Shown: positions 20,863 to 31,077 of the stretch, one piece after another
Layout of the letters: each line of letters begins with the position of its first letter
Numbering within the stretch: the stretch's first letter is position 1
Source of the DNA: Rudanella paleaurantiibacter
GTDB lineage: Bacteria > Bacteroidota > Bacteroidia > Cytophagales > Spirosomataceae
NCBI RefSeq assembly: GCF_009184635.1
Contig: NZ_WELI01000005.1
Coordinates: forward strand, 1-64,000
DNA length: 64,000 nt
Direction of reading: 5' to 3'
Notes under the pieces: model-generated
What the model was told of the DNA's origin: nothing
What the model saw: the letters and a program-made list of their open reading frames with translations, nothing else
Database searches by the model: none
Program-made: the position numbers and the translations under genes

Positions 20863-23800
20863 ATGATGAAAACTTTCCTATTACAACTCAGATCCATTGG
20901 CCGTAAACGACCCGCCTGCAACTGGAGGGGCTTGTTGGCGGTAGTAGTGGGGCTTGGCACCTGGCTCAATGTGCAGGCACAAACCCCTACCGTACAGGTT
21001 AAGGGCTTAGTGGTGGATGAAAACAATCAGCCACTGCCCGGCACATCGGTGGTTATTAAAAACACCCAGCGCGGTACCGCGGCCGATGCGAATGGTCGGT
21101 TTACGATTGCTGCCACGCCAAACAGCACACTTGTGCTATCGCTGGTGGGCTATGGCTCTAAAGAAGTATCGACCGGCAACGGGAGCGAAGAGCTGCGGGT
21201 GCAGCTGACCCCGTCGAACAACCAGTTGAGCGAGGTGGTCGTGGTGGGATACGGTACCCAGCGCCGGTCTGACCTGACCGGTTCGGTGGTTTCGGTCGAC
21301 TCACGGGCGTTGAAGGAAGTACCGGCAGCCAACCTGCTACAGGCATTACAGGGCCGGGCCGCCGGGGTCGATCTGGCCCGTACGGGAACAGCGCCCGGTG
21401 CGGGTGCGCAGCTGCGGATTCGGGGTAACCGCTCGCTTAGCGGCTCCAACGACGCCCTGATTGTGGTTGACGGGGTGCCCTATGGCGGTAGCCTCAATGA
21501 CCTGAACACCGACGATATCGCAACGATCGACATTCTCAAAGATGCATCAGCAACCGCTATTTATGGCTCGCGGGGCTCAAACGGGGTGTTGCTCATCACC
21601 ACCAAGCGGGGTCGGGTAGGGAAGCCTACCATTACCTACAGCGGGCAGGCGGGGCAAAACACCATTCTGGGGCAGTACCCCATGCTCAACGGCGCTGAAT
21701 TTAAAGCGATGCGCGATCTGGCGCAGTACAGCGCGGGCTACTCACCCGACGAACTGGCGGGAATTACGGCGGGTACGTCGACCAACTGGCAGGATTTGCT
21801 GTACAAAAAAGGGTTCGTGACCAACAACGAACTGAGCCTGTCGGGCGGTAGCGAAAGCACAACCTACGGTTTTTCAGGCGGTTATTACAAGGAAACGGGC
21901 GTCATTACCGGTCAGAAATTCGAGCGATTCTCGCTCCGCACCTCAATCGACACAAAAATCGGGAGTCGGGTGAGTGTCGGTTTTACCAACCTGAGCAACC
22001 TCAACTACACCCGTGGAGAGGGTATTAACCCGGTGTACAACACGCTGCGTATCAGCCCGCTGACCTCGCCGACCTTGCCTGACGGAACGCCCAACCTGCG
22101 CCCGCTGCGTGGCACGGTCGATGAACTGTCGACGATGAACCCCGTTACACTCGATGATGCCAACGCCATTGTGCAGCGCCGTCGGCGCATCACCACGTTT
22201 AACAGCCTGTACGGTGAAGTGCGGATTCTGGATGGACTCAAGTACCGGCTCAACGTAGGTCTCGATTTCCGGCAGGAGAACTTCGGACAATACCTCGGCC
22301 CCAACACGATCATCAACGCGGGCTCAACCTTGCCGACCCAGAACAGCGCGGCTGTACAGAACGGCGAGGCTTACCGCTACACCATCGATAATATCCTGAC
22401 GTACGAAAAAGTATTCGCCGAGAAGCACCGGCTGACCTTCACGGGCCTATACGGGGTGCAGCAGGATCGCAGCTTTACCAACCGGGTCGAAGCAACCGGC
22501 TTACCGGCCGACTATATCCAATACTATAACCTGAACCTCGCCAGCGGTACGCCGGTGGTACCCGCTGGTGGGGCCAACAGCTTCAGCCGCAGCGGTCTGG
22601 TGTCGATGATGGCGCGGGTCAACTATGTGTTCTCGGATCGGTATCTGCTGACGGCTACCTTCCGGCGCGATGGTTCGTCGGTGTTCCCCGAGGGTACGTG
22701 GCTCAATTACCCCGCGTTTGCGGTGGGCTGGAACATCAGCAACGAGTCGTTCCTGAAAAACAACGCCTACATCTCGAACCTCAAGCTGCGGGCGGGTTAT
22801 GGCGTAACGGGTAACCAGGGGATTCCGGCCGGGGCTACCCGGGGGAGTCTGGCTACCAACCGCTATAACTTCGGTACCACCAACGTACTGGGTTATTTTG
22901 TGAGTACCCTTGGCAACCAGGGGCTGAAGTGGGAGTCGACAAGCAACGTGAACGTAGGTCTGGATTTTGGTCTGTTCAACAACCGCCTGACGGGTTCGGT
23001 TGATCTGTATCAGCAAACCACCGAAGGGCTGCTGGTGCAGAAAAACCTGCCGCTCAGCAACGGGGCCAACAGCTACTGGACCAACGCGGCCAAAACCCAG
23101 GGCCGTGGGGTGGAGGTTGTACTGAACTCCGTAAACGTTGACAACCGCACGAGTGGCTTTAAGTGGACAACGGACCTGAACTTCTCGCTCAACCGGGAGA
23201 AAATTCTGGCCCTGGAAGACCCCGCCAAGATCCAGGACATTGGCAACGGCTGGTTTGTGGGTCAACCGATCAACGTGATTTACGATTACACAAAACTGGG
23301 TATCTGGCAAACGAACGAGGCCGATCAGGCAGCCCGGTACAATGCCGCTCCGGGTCAGATTAAACTCGCCGACCTGAACAACGACGGCCGGATTACCGAT
23401 GCCGACCGCAGTGTAGTGGGGACGTTCCAGCCGAAGTGGATTGGGGGTATGACCAACCGGTTTACGTACAAAAACTGGGAACTGACGGCTACCATGAATG
23501 CCCGGATCGGCAACCGGCTGGTAGCGACCTATTTCCAGTCGGACGGTACAGGTACGGGCTACGCCTTCCTGAACAACGGCCGGGTAAACCAGCCCAAGTT
23601 CGATTACTGGACCCCCACCAACCCGACCAACGCGTTTCCGATGCCCGCCCCCGGCGACCGGATCAACTTCTCATCGACCCTGGGGTACTACGATGGGTCG
23701 TTTGTGCGGATGCAGAGCCTCAACCTGGCGTACAATCTCGCGCCAACGCTGCTCAAGCGCATGGGCTTCAGCCGGGCACAGGTGTACGTAACCTCGCGTA

Positions 23801-23991
23801 ACCCGTTCCTTATTTACTCGCCGTTTGTGCGGGCCGGCCTGGGTATTGACCCCGAAGGGACCGGTACGGGTGGAGCGGTGCCAACGCAGGGCGCGGGCGC
23901 GGGTACGGGTGTTACAGGCCGGGCTATCACGGTGGGCCTGACAACCCCGCCCACCCGGCAACTGCTCGTTGGCGTCAACCTTTCGTTCTAA
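20863..23991 (+). CDS. SusC/RagA-type TonB-dependent outer-membrane transporter
   Basis: A 1042-aa outer-membrane protein. Signal peptide ends VQAQ (about 40); a carboxypeptidase-regulatory-like domain (about 45-125, VKGLVVDENNQPLPGTSVV) is followed by the plug (about 130-240, VVVGYGTQRRSDLTGSV, RIRGNRSL, VVDGVPYGG), then the beta-barrel to the terminal Phe in VNLSF. SusC proteins import oligosaccharides with TonB energy, capped by the SusD lipoprotein, which is encoded next. With xylanase downstream the cargo is probably xylo-oligosaccharides. A second ATG at 20866 is an alternative start. Confidence 0.94.
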   Translation: MMKTFLLQLRSIGRKRPACNWRGLLAVVVGLGTWLNVQAQTPTVQVKGLVVDENNQPLPGTSVVIKNTQRGTAADANGRFTIAATPNSTLVLSLVGYGSKEVSTGNGSEELRVQLTPSNNQLSEVVVVGYGTQRRSDLTGSVVSVDSRALKEVPAANLLQALQGRAAGVDLARTGTAPGAGAQLRIRGNRSLSGSNDALIVVDGVPYGGSLNDLNTDDIATIDILKDASATAIYGSRGSNGVLLITTKRGRVGKPTITYSGQAGQNTILGQYPMLNGAEFKAMRDLAQYSAGYSPDELAGITAGTSTNWQDLLYKKGFVTNNELSLSGGSESTTYGFSGGYYKETGVITGQKFERFSLRTSIDTKIGSRVSVGFTNLSNLNYTRGEGINPVYNTLRISPLTSPTLPDGTPNLRPLRGTVDELSTMNPVTLDDANAIVQRRRRITTFNSLYGEVRILDGLKYRLNVGLDFRQENFGQYLGPNTIINAGSTLPTQNSAAVQNGEAYRYTIDNILTYEKVFAEKHRLTFTGLYGVQQDRSFTNRVEATGLPADYIQYYNLNLASGTPVVPAGGANSFSRSGLVSMMARVNYVFSDRYLLTATFRRDGSSVFPEGTWLNYPAFAVGWNISNESFLKNNAYISNLKLRAGYGVTGNQGIPAGATRGSLATNRYNFGTTNVLGYFVSTLGNQGLKWESTSNVNVGLDFGLFNNRLTGSVDLYQQTTEGLLVQKNLPLSNGANSYWTNAAKTQGRGVEVVLNSVNVDNRTSGFKWTTDLNFSLNREKILALEDPAKIQDIGNGWFVGQPINVIYDYTKLGIWQTNEADQAARYNAAPGQIKLADLNNDGRITDADRSVVGTFQPKWIGGMTNRFTYKNWELTATMNARIGNRLVATYFQSDGTGTGYAFLNNGRVNQPKFDYWTPTNPTNAFPMPAPGDRINFSSTLGYYDGSFVRMQSLNLAYNLAPTLLKRMGFSRAQVYVTSRNPFLIYSPFVRAGLGIDPEGTGTGGAVPTQGAGAGTGVTGRAITVGLTTPPTRQLLVGVNLSF

Positions 23992-24018
23992 TTCTCCACA
24001 ATCTCGGTTAAGACAATC

Positions 24019-25767
24019 ATGAAAATTCATACGTTTTTCAAAAAGGGTACGTGGGGCCTTATGCTGACGGCGGTGTTGGCAACGGGCTGCCAGGATGTAC
24101 TCGAACAGGAGTTTCGTTCGGATCTGGGCCCTGAATTCTTTGCAACGGCCGGTGGTCTGGAAGGGGGCGTAACCGCTTCGTATTCGATTGCCCGCTTTTT
24201 CTGGGGCTCAGAGGGCTACACGTACACCGAAAACGCGGGTACCGACGAGTCAATTCTGGGGGCCAGCGACGGCAACCGGACCTTCTTTGAATATAACAAC
24301 ATTCTGCCGTCGGTAGGGGAGGTGGCCTCGATCTGGAACAACAGCTACCAGGCCATCAACAACCTCAACGGGGTGCTCAAATTCGGTCCTTCAGCCGCTA
24401 TCGACCCGGCTCGTCGGACGGCATTATTGGCTGAGGCTAAGTTTCTACGGGCGTTTTATTACTTCCAGCTCGTGCGCAATTTTGGCGATGTCCCCCTGAG
24501 CCTGAGCTTTATCGATGTCCCTACCACGTCGGCTACCCGCGCTCCGCAGGCCGAGGTGTACGCGGCCATGATTAAGGACCTGACGGAAGCCGTGCAGGAG
24601 TTACCCGCCACTTCGAACCAATCGAAAGGCCGGGCTACCAAACCAGCCGCGCTCCATTTATTGGCAAAAGTGTACCTAACCCGCGGCTGGTCGGCAGCGG
24701 CTCAACCGTCTGACTTTGCGACGGCAGCCGCTACGGCCCGTCAGCTGATCGATAATCAGGCAACCTACGGGCTGGGTCTGGAGCAGGATTTCGCGAACGT
24801 GTTCCGCGAAGGCAACGAATACGGCCGGGAGTCCATTTTTGTGATCGACCGGAATACCGACCCGAGCTATGCCGAAAGCCAGTTTAACAACTCGCCCCAG
24901 ATTGCCAACGGCAACAAAGAAAATCGGCTTAACTTCTATTGGGTATCGCTGTACACCAACGCGTTGAACGTTAACTTCGGTATTTCGGGGGCACCGGCCA
25001 ATTCGATCGCTGTGATGGACCGCGACACCCGCAACGGTCGGCCATTCCGCCGATTCCGCCCCACGAACTATACGCTCAACACGGCGTTTGGCGAGCGCAA
25101 CAATGATTCGCGGTATTTCAAAACGTTCCAGTCGGCCTGGATCTTCAACCGCACCACGCCCGTAACAACCTCGCGTGGGTCGCTCGTGGCCGGTCGCGAT
25201 ACGGCCATCTGGATGCCGGGCGTAGAGGTGACTGAGGCTCAGCGTCGGGCGTTCAAGGGGGTTATTCTGGCACCGTCGCAGTACACCGCCGACCTGCACC
25301 CGACCATGACGAAGCACGCGGCTGTGAATCGCCTGACGGTCAACGAGTCGTCGTACCGGCCTATCATTCTGTTCCGTCTGGCGGATACCTACCTGCTGGC
25401 GGCTGAGGCTTATATTAAGGATAACAAACCGCAGGAAGCCGCGGCCATGATCAATGCCGTTCGGCAGCGGGCCGCGTTCAAGGCCACTAACACGGCCGCC
25501 CAGAATGCGGCAGCCGCTACGGCCATGACCATCAGCCCATCGCAGGCTACGATTGATTTTCTGCTCGATGAGCGCACCCGCGAGTTGTACGGCGAGAATA
25601 CCCGCTGGCATGATCTGGTGCGGACCCAGAGCCTCAAGCGCCGGTTGGAACAGTACAACCCAACGCCGGGCTTCCGGGATTTCCACCTGCTGCGGCCCAT
25701 TCCGCAGTCACAGATTGACCTGACAACGACAGGACCAAAGTTTCCACAAAATCCTGGCTATAATTAG
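24019..25767 (+). CDS. SusD/RagB-family glycan-binding lipoprotein
   Basis: A 582-aa surface lipoprotein. The lipobox is LATGC near residue 24, with lipidation on Cys. Typical SusD features are AEAKFLRAFYYFQLVRNFGDVPL (TPR helix region, about 140) and RTRELYGENTRWHDLVR near the C-terminus (about 520). It forms the lid of the SusC pore and captures oligosaccharides. It is 27 bases after susC and ~78 bases before the GH10 xylanase, with a hairpin in the latter gap. Confidence 0.94.
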   Translation: MKIHTFFKKGTWGLMLTAVLATGCQDVLEQEFRSDLGPEFFATAGGLEGGVTASYSIARFFWGSEGYTYTENAGTDESILGASDGNRTFFEYNNILPSVGEVASIWNNSYQAINNLNGVLKFGPSAAIDPARRTALLAEAKFLRAFYYFQLVRNFGDVPLSLSFIDVPTTSATRAPQAEVYAAMIKDLTEAVQELPATSNQSKGRATKPAALHLLAKVYLTRGWSAAAQPSDFATAAATARQLIDNQATYGLGLEQDFANVFREGNEYGRESIFVIDRNTDPSYAESQFNNSPQIANGNKENRLNFYWVSLYTNALNVNFGISGAPANSIAVMDRDTRNGRPFRRFRPTNYTLNTAFGERNNDSRYFKTFQSAWIFNRTTPVTTSRGSLVAGRDTAIWMPGVEVTEAQRRAFKGVILAPSQYTADLHPTMTKHAAVNRLTVNESSYRPIILFRLADTYLLAAEAYIKDNKPQEAAAMINAVRQRAAFKATNTAAQNAAAATAMTISPSQATIDFLLDERTRELYGENTRWHDLVRTQSLKRRLEQYNPTPGFRDFHLLRPIPQSQIDLTTTGPKFPQNPGYN

Positions 25768-25776
25768 TGGTTGGGC

Positions 25777-25817
25777 TTGCGGCCGGGACGCTGGAACTAC
25801 CTTGATTCCGGCCGCAA
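25777..25817 (+). promoter_or_regulatory. Hairpin between susD and the GH10 gene
   Basis: Arms TTGCGGCCGG (25777-25786) and CCGGCCGCAA (25808-25817) form a perfect 10-bp stem with a 21-base loop and no real T-tract. It could act as a partial terminator or as a 3' RNA stabiliser that raises SusCD output above that of the xylanase. Confidence 0.5.
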
Positions 25818-25844
25818 CCTTTGTACTCCAGATAACTTGTCTCC

Positions 25845-27455
25845 ATGTACGTTTCCAACAAACTTGTCGGCTGTCTGGCTACCCTGTCGGTAGTTGCCCT
25901 GACGGCCTGTGAACCGATCGACATGGCGGCCGATCGGCAGTTGAGCTACAACCCGACCGACGTGACGGGTACGCTGAAGGAGGCCGCCGATTTTCCCGTG
26001 GGGGTGGCCATTGCGTACGATCTGATGAAGAACGACCCGCGATACGCGGCCCTCGTGAAGTCGGAATTCGACAATGTGACCTTTGAATACCAGATGAAGC
26101 ACGGGGCCATGGTACGCAACAACGGCACCATCGACTTTACCCGGACCGACGAGCTGGTGAACCTCGTGGGTATGCCCGTGTACGGACACGTACTGGCCTG
26201 GCACCAGAACAACAATGGGGATTACCTGCGCTCACTGGCCAGCACGGCTGTATCGAGTAACCCGGTCAACCTGATCGAAAACGGTGATTTTGAAGCGGGC
26301 AGTGGTAACACGTTTACCAACTGGAACAACCTGGTGGGCGGCAATGCCGTGGGGACGTACTCGGCCGAAACCGCTGATGTAGAGCCTAATACCGGCAGTC
26401 GGCGGGCGCTGCGAGTGACGGTAACCACACCCGGTGCCAATGCCTACGACATGCAGTCGCTCGGGCCCAGCTTTACGGCCGTGGCCGGTCGGCAGTACCG
26501 GGTAAGTGTATCTGTCAAAGCCCTGTCGGGCAGCGGACAGTTTAAGCTGGTGTTGCAAAATACGGCCTACACCGAAAACCAGCTGACGTTTTCGACCAAC
26601 GCCTGGGCGACCTATGTCTGGAACGTGACGGTGGGCGAAACCAACCCACAACTCAAACTTCACTTCAATGGTGCGGGTACGTACCTGATTGATAACGTGA
26701 AGGTTGAAGATGCCAGCGCCGGAGCACCCCCGACGTCGGGACAGGTAGCTACCCGGGTAGACAACGCCCTGAAAACCTGGATTCAGGCTATGGTGGGCCG
26801 CTACAAAGACAAAGTTCGCGCCTGGGATGTCGTGAACGAGCCGTACACCGATGGCGCTGTATTTCGGACGGGCGCATCAACCGGCGATACCTACTATTGG
26901 GCGCAGTTTATGGGCCGCAGCTACGTAGCCAAAGCGTTTACCTACGCCAATCAGGCCGACCCAACCGCCGACCTGTTCATCAACGACTACAACCTGGAGT
27001 CGAATGCGGCCAAGCTTGACTCGATTATCGGGCTGGTAAAAGAGCTACAGGCCCAGAAAGTGCCGATCACCGGCATTGGTACGCAGATGCACGTGAACTG
27101 GAACACCTCCTACGCGGGCATTGAGTCGATGTTTAAGAAATTGGCGGCTACGGGCCTGAAAATAAAGATTACAGAACTCGACGTGCGGGTGAATCCGAAT
27201 AATGTGACTGATTTTCAGAATTCACCCCAATGGCTGGACTACCAGGCGGCTATGTACAACTACATCATTAATTCGTACATCCGCAACGTGCCGGCCAATC
27301 AGCGCTATGGGGTCACGGTCTGGAACGTCACGGATAAAGACAGCTGGATTGTGCTCTCGCAGGGCCGTACTGATTTTCCTACTCTTTGGGATAAGGATTA
27401 CAACAAAAAGCCGGCTTATGCCGGTATGCTCAAAGGGTTGCAGGGTAAAGAATAA
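25845..27455 (+). CDS. GH10 endo-1,4-beta-xylanase with inserted carbohydrate-binding module
   Basis: A 536-aa lipoprotein (lipobox VALTAC near residue 22), so likely on the cell surface. The GH10 barrel begins at about 45 (GVAIAYDLMKNDPRY, HGAMVRNNGTIDF, GHVLAWHQ), is interrupted at about 145-290 by a CBM4/9/22-like beta-sandwich (starts LIENGDFEAG, ends YLIDNVKVED), and resumes with acid/base E332 in DVVNEP and nucleophile E444 in ITELDVR. GH10 enzymes with a module inserted in the barrel are a known Bacteroidota surface xylanase design. It is the endo-acting partner of the SusCD pair. Confidence 0.92.
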   Translation: MYVSNKLVGCLATLSVVALTACEPIDMAADRQLSYNPTDVTGTLKEAADFPVGVAIAYDLMKNDPRYAALVKSEFDNVTFEYQMKHGAMVRNNGTIDFTRTDELVNLVGMPVYGHVLAWHQNNNGDYLRSLASTAVSSNPVNLIENGDFEAGSGNTFTNWNNLVGGNAVGTYSAETADVEPNTGSRRALRVTVTTPGANAYDMQSLGPSFTAVAGRQYRVSVSVKALSGSGQFKLVLQNTAYTENQLTFSTNAWATYVWNVTVGETNPQLKLHFNGAGTYLIDNVKVEDASAGAPPTSGQVATRVDNALKTWIQAMVGRYKDKVRAWDVVNEPYTDGAVFRTGASTGDTYYWAQFMGRSYVAKAFTYANQADPTADLFINDYNLESNAAKLDSIIGLVKELQAQKVPITGIGTQMHVNWNTSYAGIESMFKKLAATGLKIKITELDVRVNPNNVTDFQNSPQWLDYQAAMYNYIINSYIRNVPANQRYGVTVWNVTDKDSWIVLSQGRTDFPTLWDKDYNKKPAYAGMLKGLQGKE

Positions 27456-27500
27456 GGGGAATATGCTTCCTTACACAGACTTATCATAGGTAATTAATCG

Positions 27501-27542
27501 CACACTTCCCGCTGGTTCGGTGGGAAGTGTGTTCTCGTTTTT
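27501..27542 (+). terminator. Intrinsic terminator after the GH10 gene
   Basis: Stem CACACTTCCC (27501-27510) with GGGAAGTGTG (27522-27531), then TTCTCGTTTTT up to 27541. It ends right at the next coding region, which leaves almost no room for a separate promoter, so the downstream esterase must depend on readthrough or on a promoter inside the GH10 gene. Confidence 0.7.
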
Positions 27543-27554
27543 ATGAGCGACTGT

Positions 27555-29546
27555 ATGCAACTGTTCACGATACGCCTGTTGGCCCTTTGGTTGTCCGGAA
27601 TTAGCCTGGTGGGGATGCCCGCCTGGGCCGATGTTCGGCTGCCCAAACTGATTACAGATGGCATGGTTCTGCAACGCGACGTGCCGCTGAACATCTGGGG
27701 CTGGGCCGATCCGGGCGAAGTCGTGACCGTTTCGTGGGCGGGGCAATCGTACCGGGCCACCACCGGCCCCGACCGGACCTGGCGGGTTCAACTCCCGGCG
27801 CAACGGGCGGGCGGACCTTATTCGATGACCATTGGGGGGCGAAACACGCTCAAGCTGAATGATTTACTGGTGGGGGATGTGTGGCTTTGCTCGGGCCAGT
27901 CGAATATGGAGTTACCCATGAACCGGGTTGTGGATCTGTACGCTGAACTGATGGCGACGGCCAATTACCCGCATATCCGACTGTTCAACGTACCCACCCG
28001 CTACTCGTTTAACGCTGCGCTGGACGACGTGCCACCCGGCCGTTGGGAGGCCGTAACGCCCAAAACGATTGGGGCATTCACGGCGGTGGGGTTCTTTTTT
28101 GCCAAATCGCTACACGAAAAATATGGCGTGCCCATTGGCCTCATCAAAGCGAGTGTGGGCGGGTCGCCCGCTGAGGCCTGGCTGAGTGACGAGGCCCTGA
28201 ACGCGTTTCCGACGCATATGGCTGTTGCCCAAAAAATGGCCGATAGTACCCATGTGGCCGGGATTCGGCAGGCCGACGATGCCCGGAGCCGGACCTGGTA
28301 CACCCAAATCTGGCAAACCGACAAAGGGCGGCATGGCGCGCAACCCTGGTTCGACCCGACCTACGATGCGAGCCGTTGGCCCCGGATGAATCTGCCCGGC
28401 TACTGGGCCGATGAATCTGATCCGGCCCTGAAAAACCTGAATGGGGTGGTCTGGTTCCGCAAAGAGTTTGATGTACCGGCTTCCCTCGCCGGGCAACCCG
28501 CCCGGCTGCGGCTGGGGACTATTGTCGACCGTGATTCGGTGTACCTCAATGGTTCGTTTGTCGGCACGATTGGCTACCAGTACCCCCCGCGCAAATACGA
28601 TGTGCCGGCGGGTGGGCTGCGCCCCGGCAAAAACACCCTTGTGGTGCGGGTGATCAACAACATCGGGCGGGGTGGTTTTACGCCCGACAAACCGTATAGG
28701 CTCGAAGTAGGGGGGCAGGTGATTGATCTGAAAGGCTCGTGGCAGTATCAGGTCGGGGCGGAGGCTCAGCCGTTGCTGCCTCAAACGTTTTTTCAGTACA
28801 TGCCCGGCGGCCTGTACAAAGGCATGATTGCCCCGCTGCTGCCGTATGCGTTTAAAGGGGTGATCTGGTATCAGGGCGAGTCGAACGTAAGCCGGGCGGG
28901 TGAGTACCGGGATCTGTTTTCGGCCGTTATCAACGACTGGCGCGGGCATTGGCAGGGCGCTACTCCGCAGACTCCGTTCCCATTTCTGTTTGTACAATTA
29001 GCCAATTACCTGCCTGTGCAGAACGATCCCGTCGACAGTGAGTGGGCGCAACTGCGGGAGGGACAGCGGCAAACCCTCGCCCTTCCCAATACCGGCATGG
29101 CCGTGGCCATCGACCTGGGCGAGTGGAATGATATTCACCCGTTGAACAAAGCAGACGTGGGCAAACGGCTCGCGCTGGCTGCCGAACGGGTTGCGTACGG
29201 CAATAAAACAGGCGTAACGAGTGGCCCTGTATTCGAGTCGATGCGGCTTAAAGGGGGCCGGTTGGTGCTCCGGTTCCGGGAAACGGGCAGCGGATTAGTG
29301 AGCCGTAACACCCCTGATCTAAAGCAGTTTGCCGTAGCAGCGATGGGCCCTGATGGTAAACTGGGGCCTTACCTGTGGGCCAACGCCCGGATACGGGGAA
29401 ATACCGTGGAGGTCTGGCACGACGCCGTTCGTCGGCCGGTAGCCGTTCGGTATGCGTGGGCCGACAACCCCGAGGGCGCTAACCTGTACAACCGCGAGGG
29501 CCTGCCCGCGTCGCCGTTTAGCGCACAGTTGCCCGCAAGCCGGTAA
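27555..29546 (+). CDS. Sialate O-acetylesterase-family (SGNH) carbohydrate acetylesterase
   Basis: A 663-aa exported esterase. I prefer ATG 27555, which opens the signal peptide (ends GMPAWA); ATG 27543 touches the terminator. SGNH features seen: WLCSGQSNMELPM with the nucleophilic Ser near residue 113, GGSPAEAWLS, WYQGESNV, and DLGEWNDIHPLNK with the catalytic Asp-His. A jelly-roll domain resembling beta-galactosidase sandwiches (WFRKEFDVP to GKNTLVVRVIN) is inserted in the esterase. Relatives deacetylate hemicelluloses; here acetyl-xylan is likely. Followed by CE15 after 30 bases. Confidence 0.82.
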   Translation: MQLFTIRLLALWLSGISLVGMPAWADVRLPKLITDGMVLQRDVPLNIWGWADPGEVVTVSWAGQSYRATTGPDRTWRVQLPAQRAGGPYSMTIGGRNTLKLNDLLVGDVWLCSGQSNMELPMNRVVDLYAELMATANYPHIRLFNVPTRYSFNAALDDVPPGRWEAVTPKTIGAFTAVGFFFAKSLHEKYGVPIGLIKASVGGSPAEAWLSDEALNAFPTHMAVAQKMADSTHVAGIRQADDARSRTWYTQIWQTDKGRHGAQPWFDPTYDASRWPRMNLPGYWADESDPALKNLNGVVWFRKEFDVPASLAGQPARLRLGTIVDRDSVYLNGSFVGTIGYQYPPRKYDVPAGGLRPGKNTLVVRVINNIGRGGFTPDKPYRLEVGGQVIDLKGSWQYQVGAEAQPLLPQTFFQYMPGGLYKGMIAPLLPYAFKGVIWYQGESNVSRAGEYRDLFSAVINDWRGHWQGATPQTPFPFLFVQLANYLPVQNDPVDSEWAQLREGQRQTLALPNTGMAVAIDLGEWNDIHPLNKADVGKRLALAAERVAYGNKTGVTSGPVFESMRLKGGRLVLRFRETGSGLVSRNTPDLKQFAVAAMGPDGKLGPYLWANARIRGNTVEVWHDAVRRPVAVRYAWADNPEGANLYNREGLPASPFSAQLPASR

Positions 29547-29576
29547 GTATTTGTTTCAAGACGTTTAGAATAGCCT

Positions 29577-31025
29577 ATGCATACCTTTTCCAAAACCATA
29601 GCGGGTATCCTGTCGGCTGGGGTGCTCCTGATTCCCACAGGCAGTTGGGGGCAGTTTGGCCCGCGTACACCCGAGCAGGATAGTCTGCTGGCGCGGCAAG
29701 GGCGACTGACGCAGGCCGATCACCGGGCGATGCTGGCCTTACTGGGGATTACCCAGCTACGACCGGGCCCCTCGGGAAACCCGCAGGCACCCAATGCCGC
29801 GAACGTCGACGAAAGCAAAGCCACCACCTACACCGCCCTGCCTGATCCGCTCCGGCTCAAAAACGGGCAAAAGGTCACATCGGCCCGTCAGTGGTGGCAG
29901 CAGCGCCGACCCGAACTGGTGGAAGACTTCGACCGGGAGGTGTACGGCCGGGTGCCCGCCGATACGCCGGCTGTGCGTTGGGAGGTTGTCAGTACCAAAG
30001 ACACCGTGAATGGGTCGTTCCCGATTCGGTTGAAGCAGCTGATAGGGCATGTCGATAATACGCGGTACCCGGCCATTCAGGTTCGAATTGAGTTGATGCT
30101 GGCAACTCCCGCCGAAGCAACCGGCCCTGTGCCCGTGATGATGAGTTACGGTTTTCGATTTCCGCCGGGGTTTCGGCCCCCGCAACCGCCAGCCTCTACT
30201 ACGGCCCCGGCTGTTCCGAGCTGGCAGCAGCAATTGCTGGCTAAAGGATGGGGGTACGCTGTTATCTACCCCACCAGCTATCAGGCCGACAATGGCGCGG
30301 GGCTTACCGAGGGCATCATTGGCCTTATGAACAAAGGGGGGCGCCGGAAACCCGACGATTGGGGGGCGTTGCGAGCCTGGGCCTGGGGGGCCAGCCGGGC
30401 GCTCGATTATTTCGAAACGGATAAGGCGGTTGATGCCCGGCAGGTAGGCATCGAAGGGCTTTCGCGCTACGGCAAAGCGGCCATTGTGACTATGGCCTAC
30501 GATTCCCGTTTTGCCATCGGGTTTATCGGGTCGTCGGGCGAGGGGGGCGTTAAGATTCACCGGCGCACGTTTGGCGAGCAGGTCGAGAACGTGGCTTCTG
30601 CGGCCGAATACCACTGGATGGCGGGAAATTTTATCAAGTATGCTGGCCCGCTGACCCCCAACGATTTACCCGTGGATGCCCACGAACTGGTCGCCCTTTG
30701 TGCACCCCGCCCCGTATTTATTAGCTCGGGTTCACCCACGGTAGAGGGGCAGTGGGTCGATGCGAAGGGGATGTTTCTGGGGGGCGCGTACGCCGGACCG
30801 GTGTACGAGTTGCTGGGTAAAAAAGGGCTTGGTACACAGGCCTTTCCGCCCCTCGAAACCGCCCTGGTCGACGGAGATATTGCCTTTCGGCAGCATAGTG
30901 GTGGCCATACAACCGGACCTAACTGGCCCACGTTTCTGGCGTTTGCCGACCGGTACATGGGCGTTGGCAAAGGTGAAACAATGGGGAGTAGCTCGGGAAA
31001 ACCCCGTCGCCGGGACCGGAAGTGA
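29577..31025 (+). CDS. CE15 glucuronoyl esterase
   Basis: A 482-aa exported esterase that cleaves ester bonds between lignin alcohols and 4-O-methyl-glucuronic acid of xylan. Seen: signal peptide ending SWGQ, nucleophile S296 in the CE15 hallmark GLSRYGK (family GCSRxGK), and a C-terminal HSGGHTTGPNW where H440 or H444 should be the catalytic His. The first ~100 residues are family-specific extension. Its place among GH67, uxuA and uxuB-like genes fits processing of glucuronoxylan. Confidence 0.88.
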   Translation: MHTFSKTIAGILSAGVLLIPTGSWGQFGPRTPEQDSLLARQGRLTQADHRAMLALLGITQLRPGPSGNPQAPNAANVDESKATTYTALPDPLRLKNGQKVTSARQWWQQRRPELVEDFDREVYGRVPADTPAVRWEVVSTKDTVNGSFPIRLKQLIGHVDNTRYPAIQVRIELMLATPAEATGPVPVMMSYGFRFPPGFRPPQPPASTTAPAVPSWQQQLLAKGWGYAVIYPTSYQADNGAGLTEGIIGLMNKGGRRKPDDWGALRAWAWGASRALDYFETDKAVDARQVGIEGLSRYGKAAIVTMAYDSRFAIGFIGSSGEGGVKIHRRTFGEQVENVASAAEYHWMAGNFIKYAGPLTPNDLPVDAHELVALCAPRPVFISSGSPTVEGQWVDAKGMFLGGAYAGPVYELLGKKGLGTQAFPPLETALVDGDIAFRQHSGGHTTGPNWPTFLAFADRYMGVGKGETMGSSSGKPRRRDRK

Positions 31026-31077
31026 ACCGGTTGGCAACCCGAAACAGGTGAATTAACGGAGTTATTGATCGTAAAGA

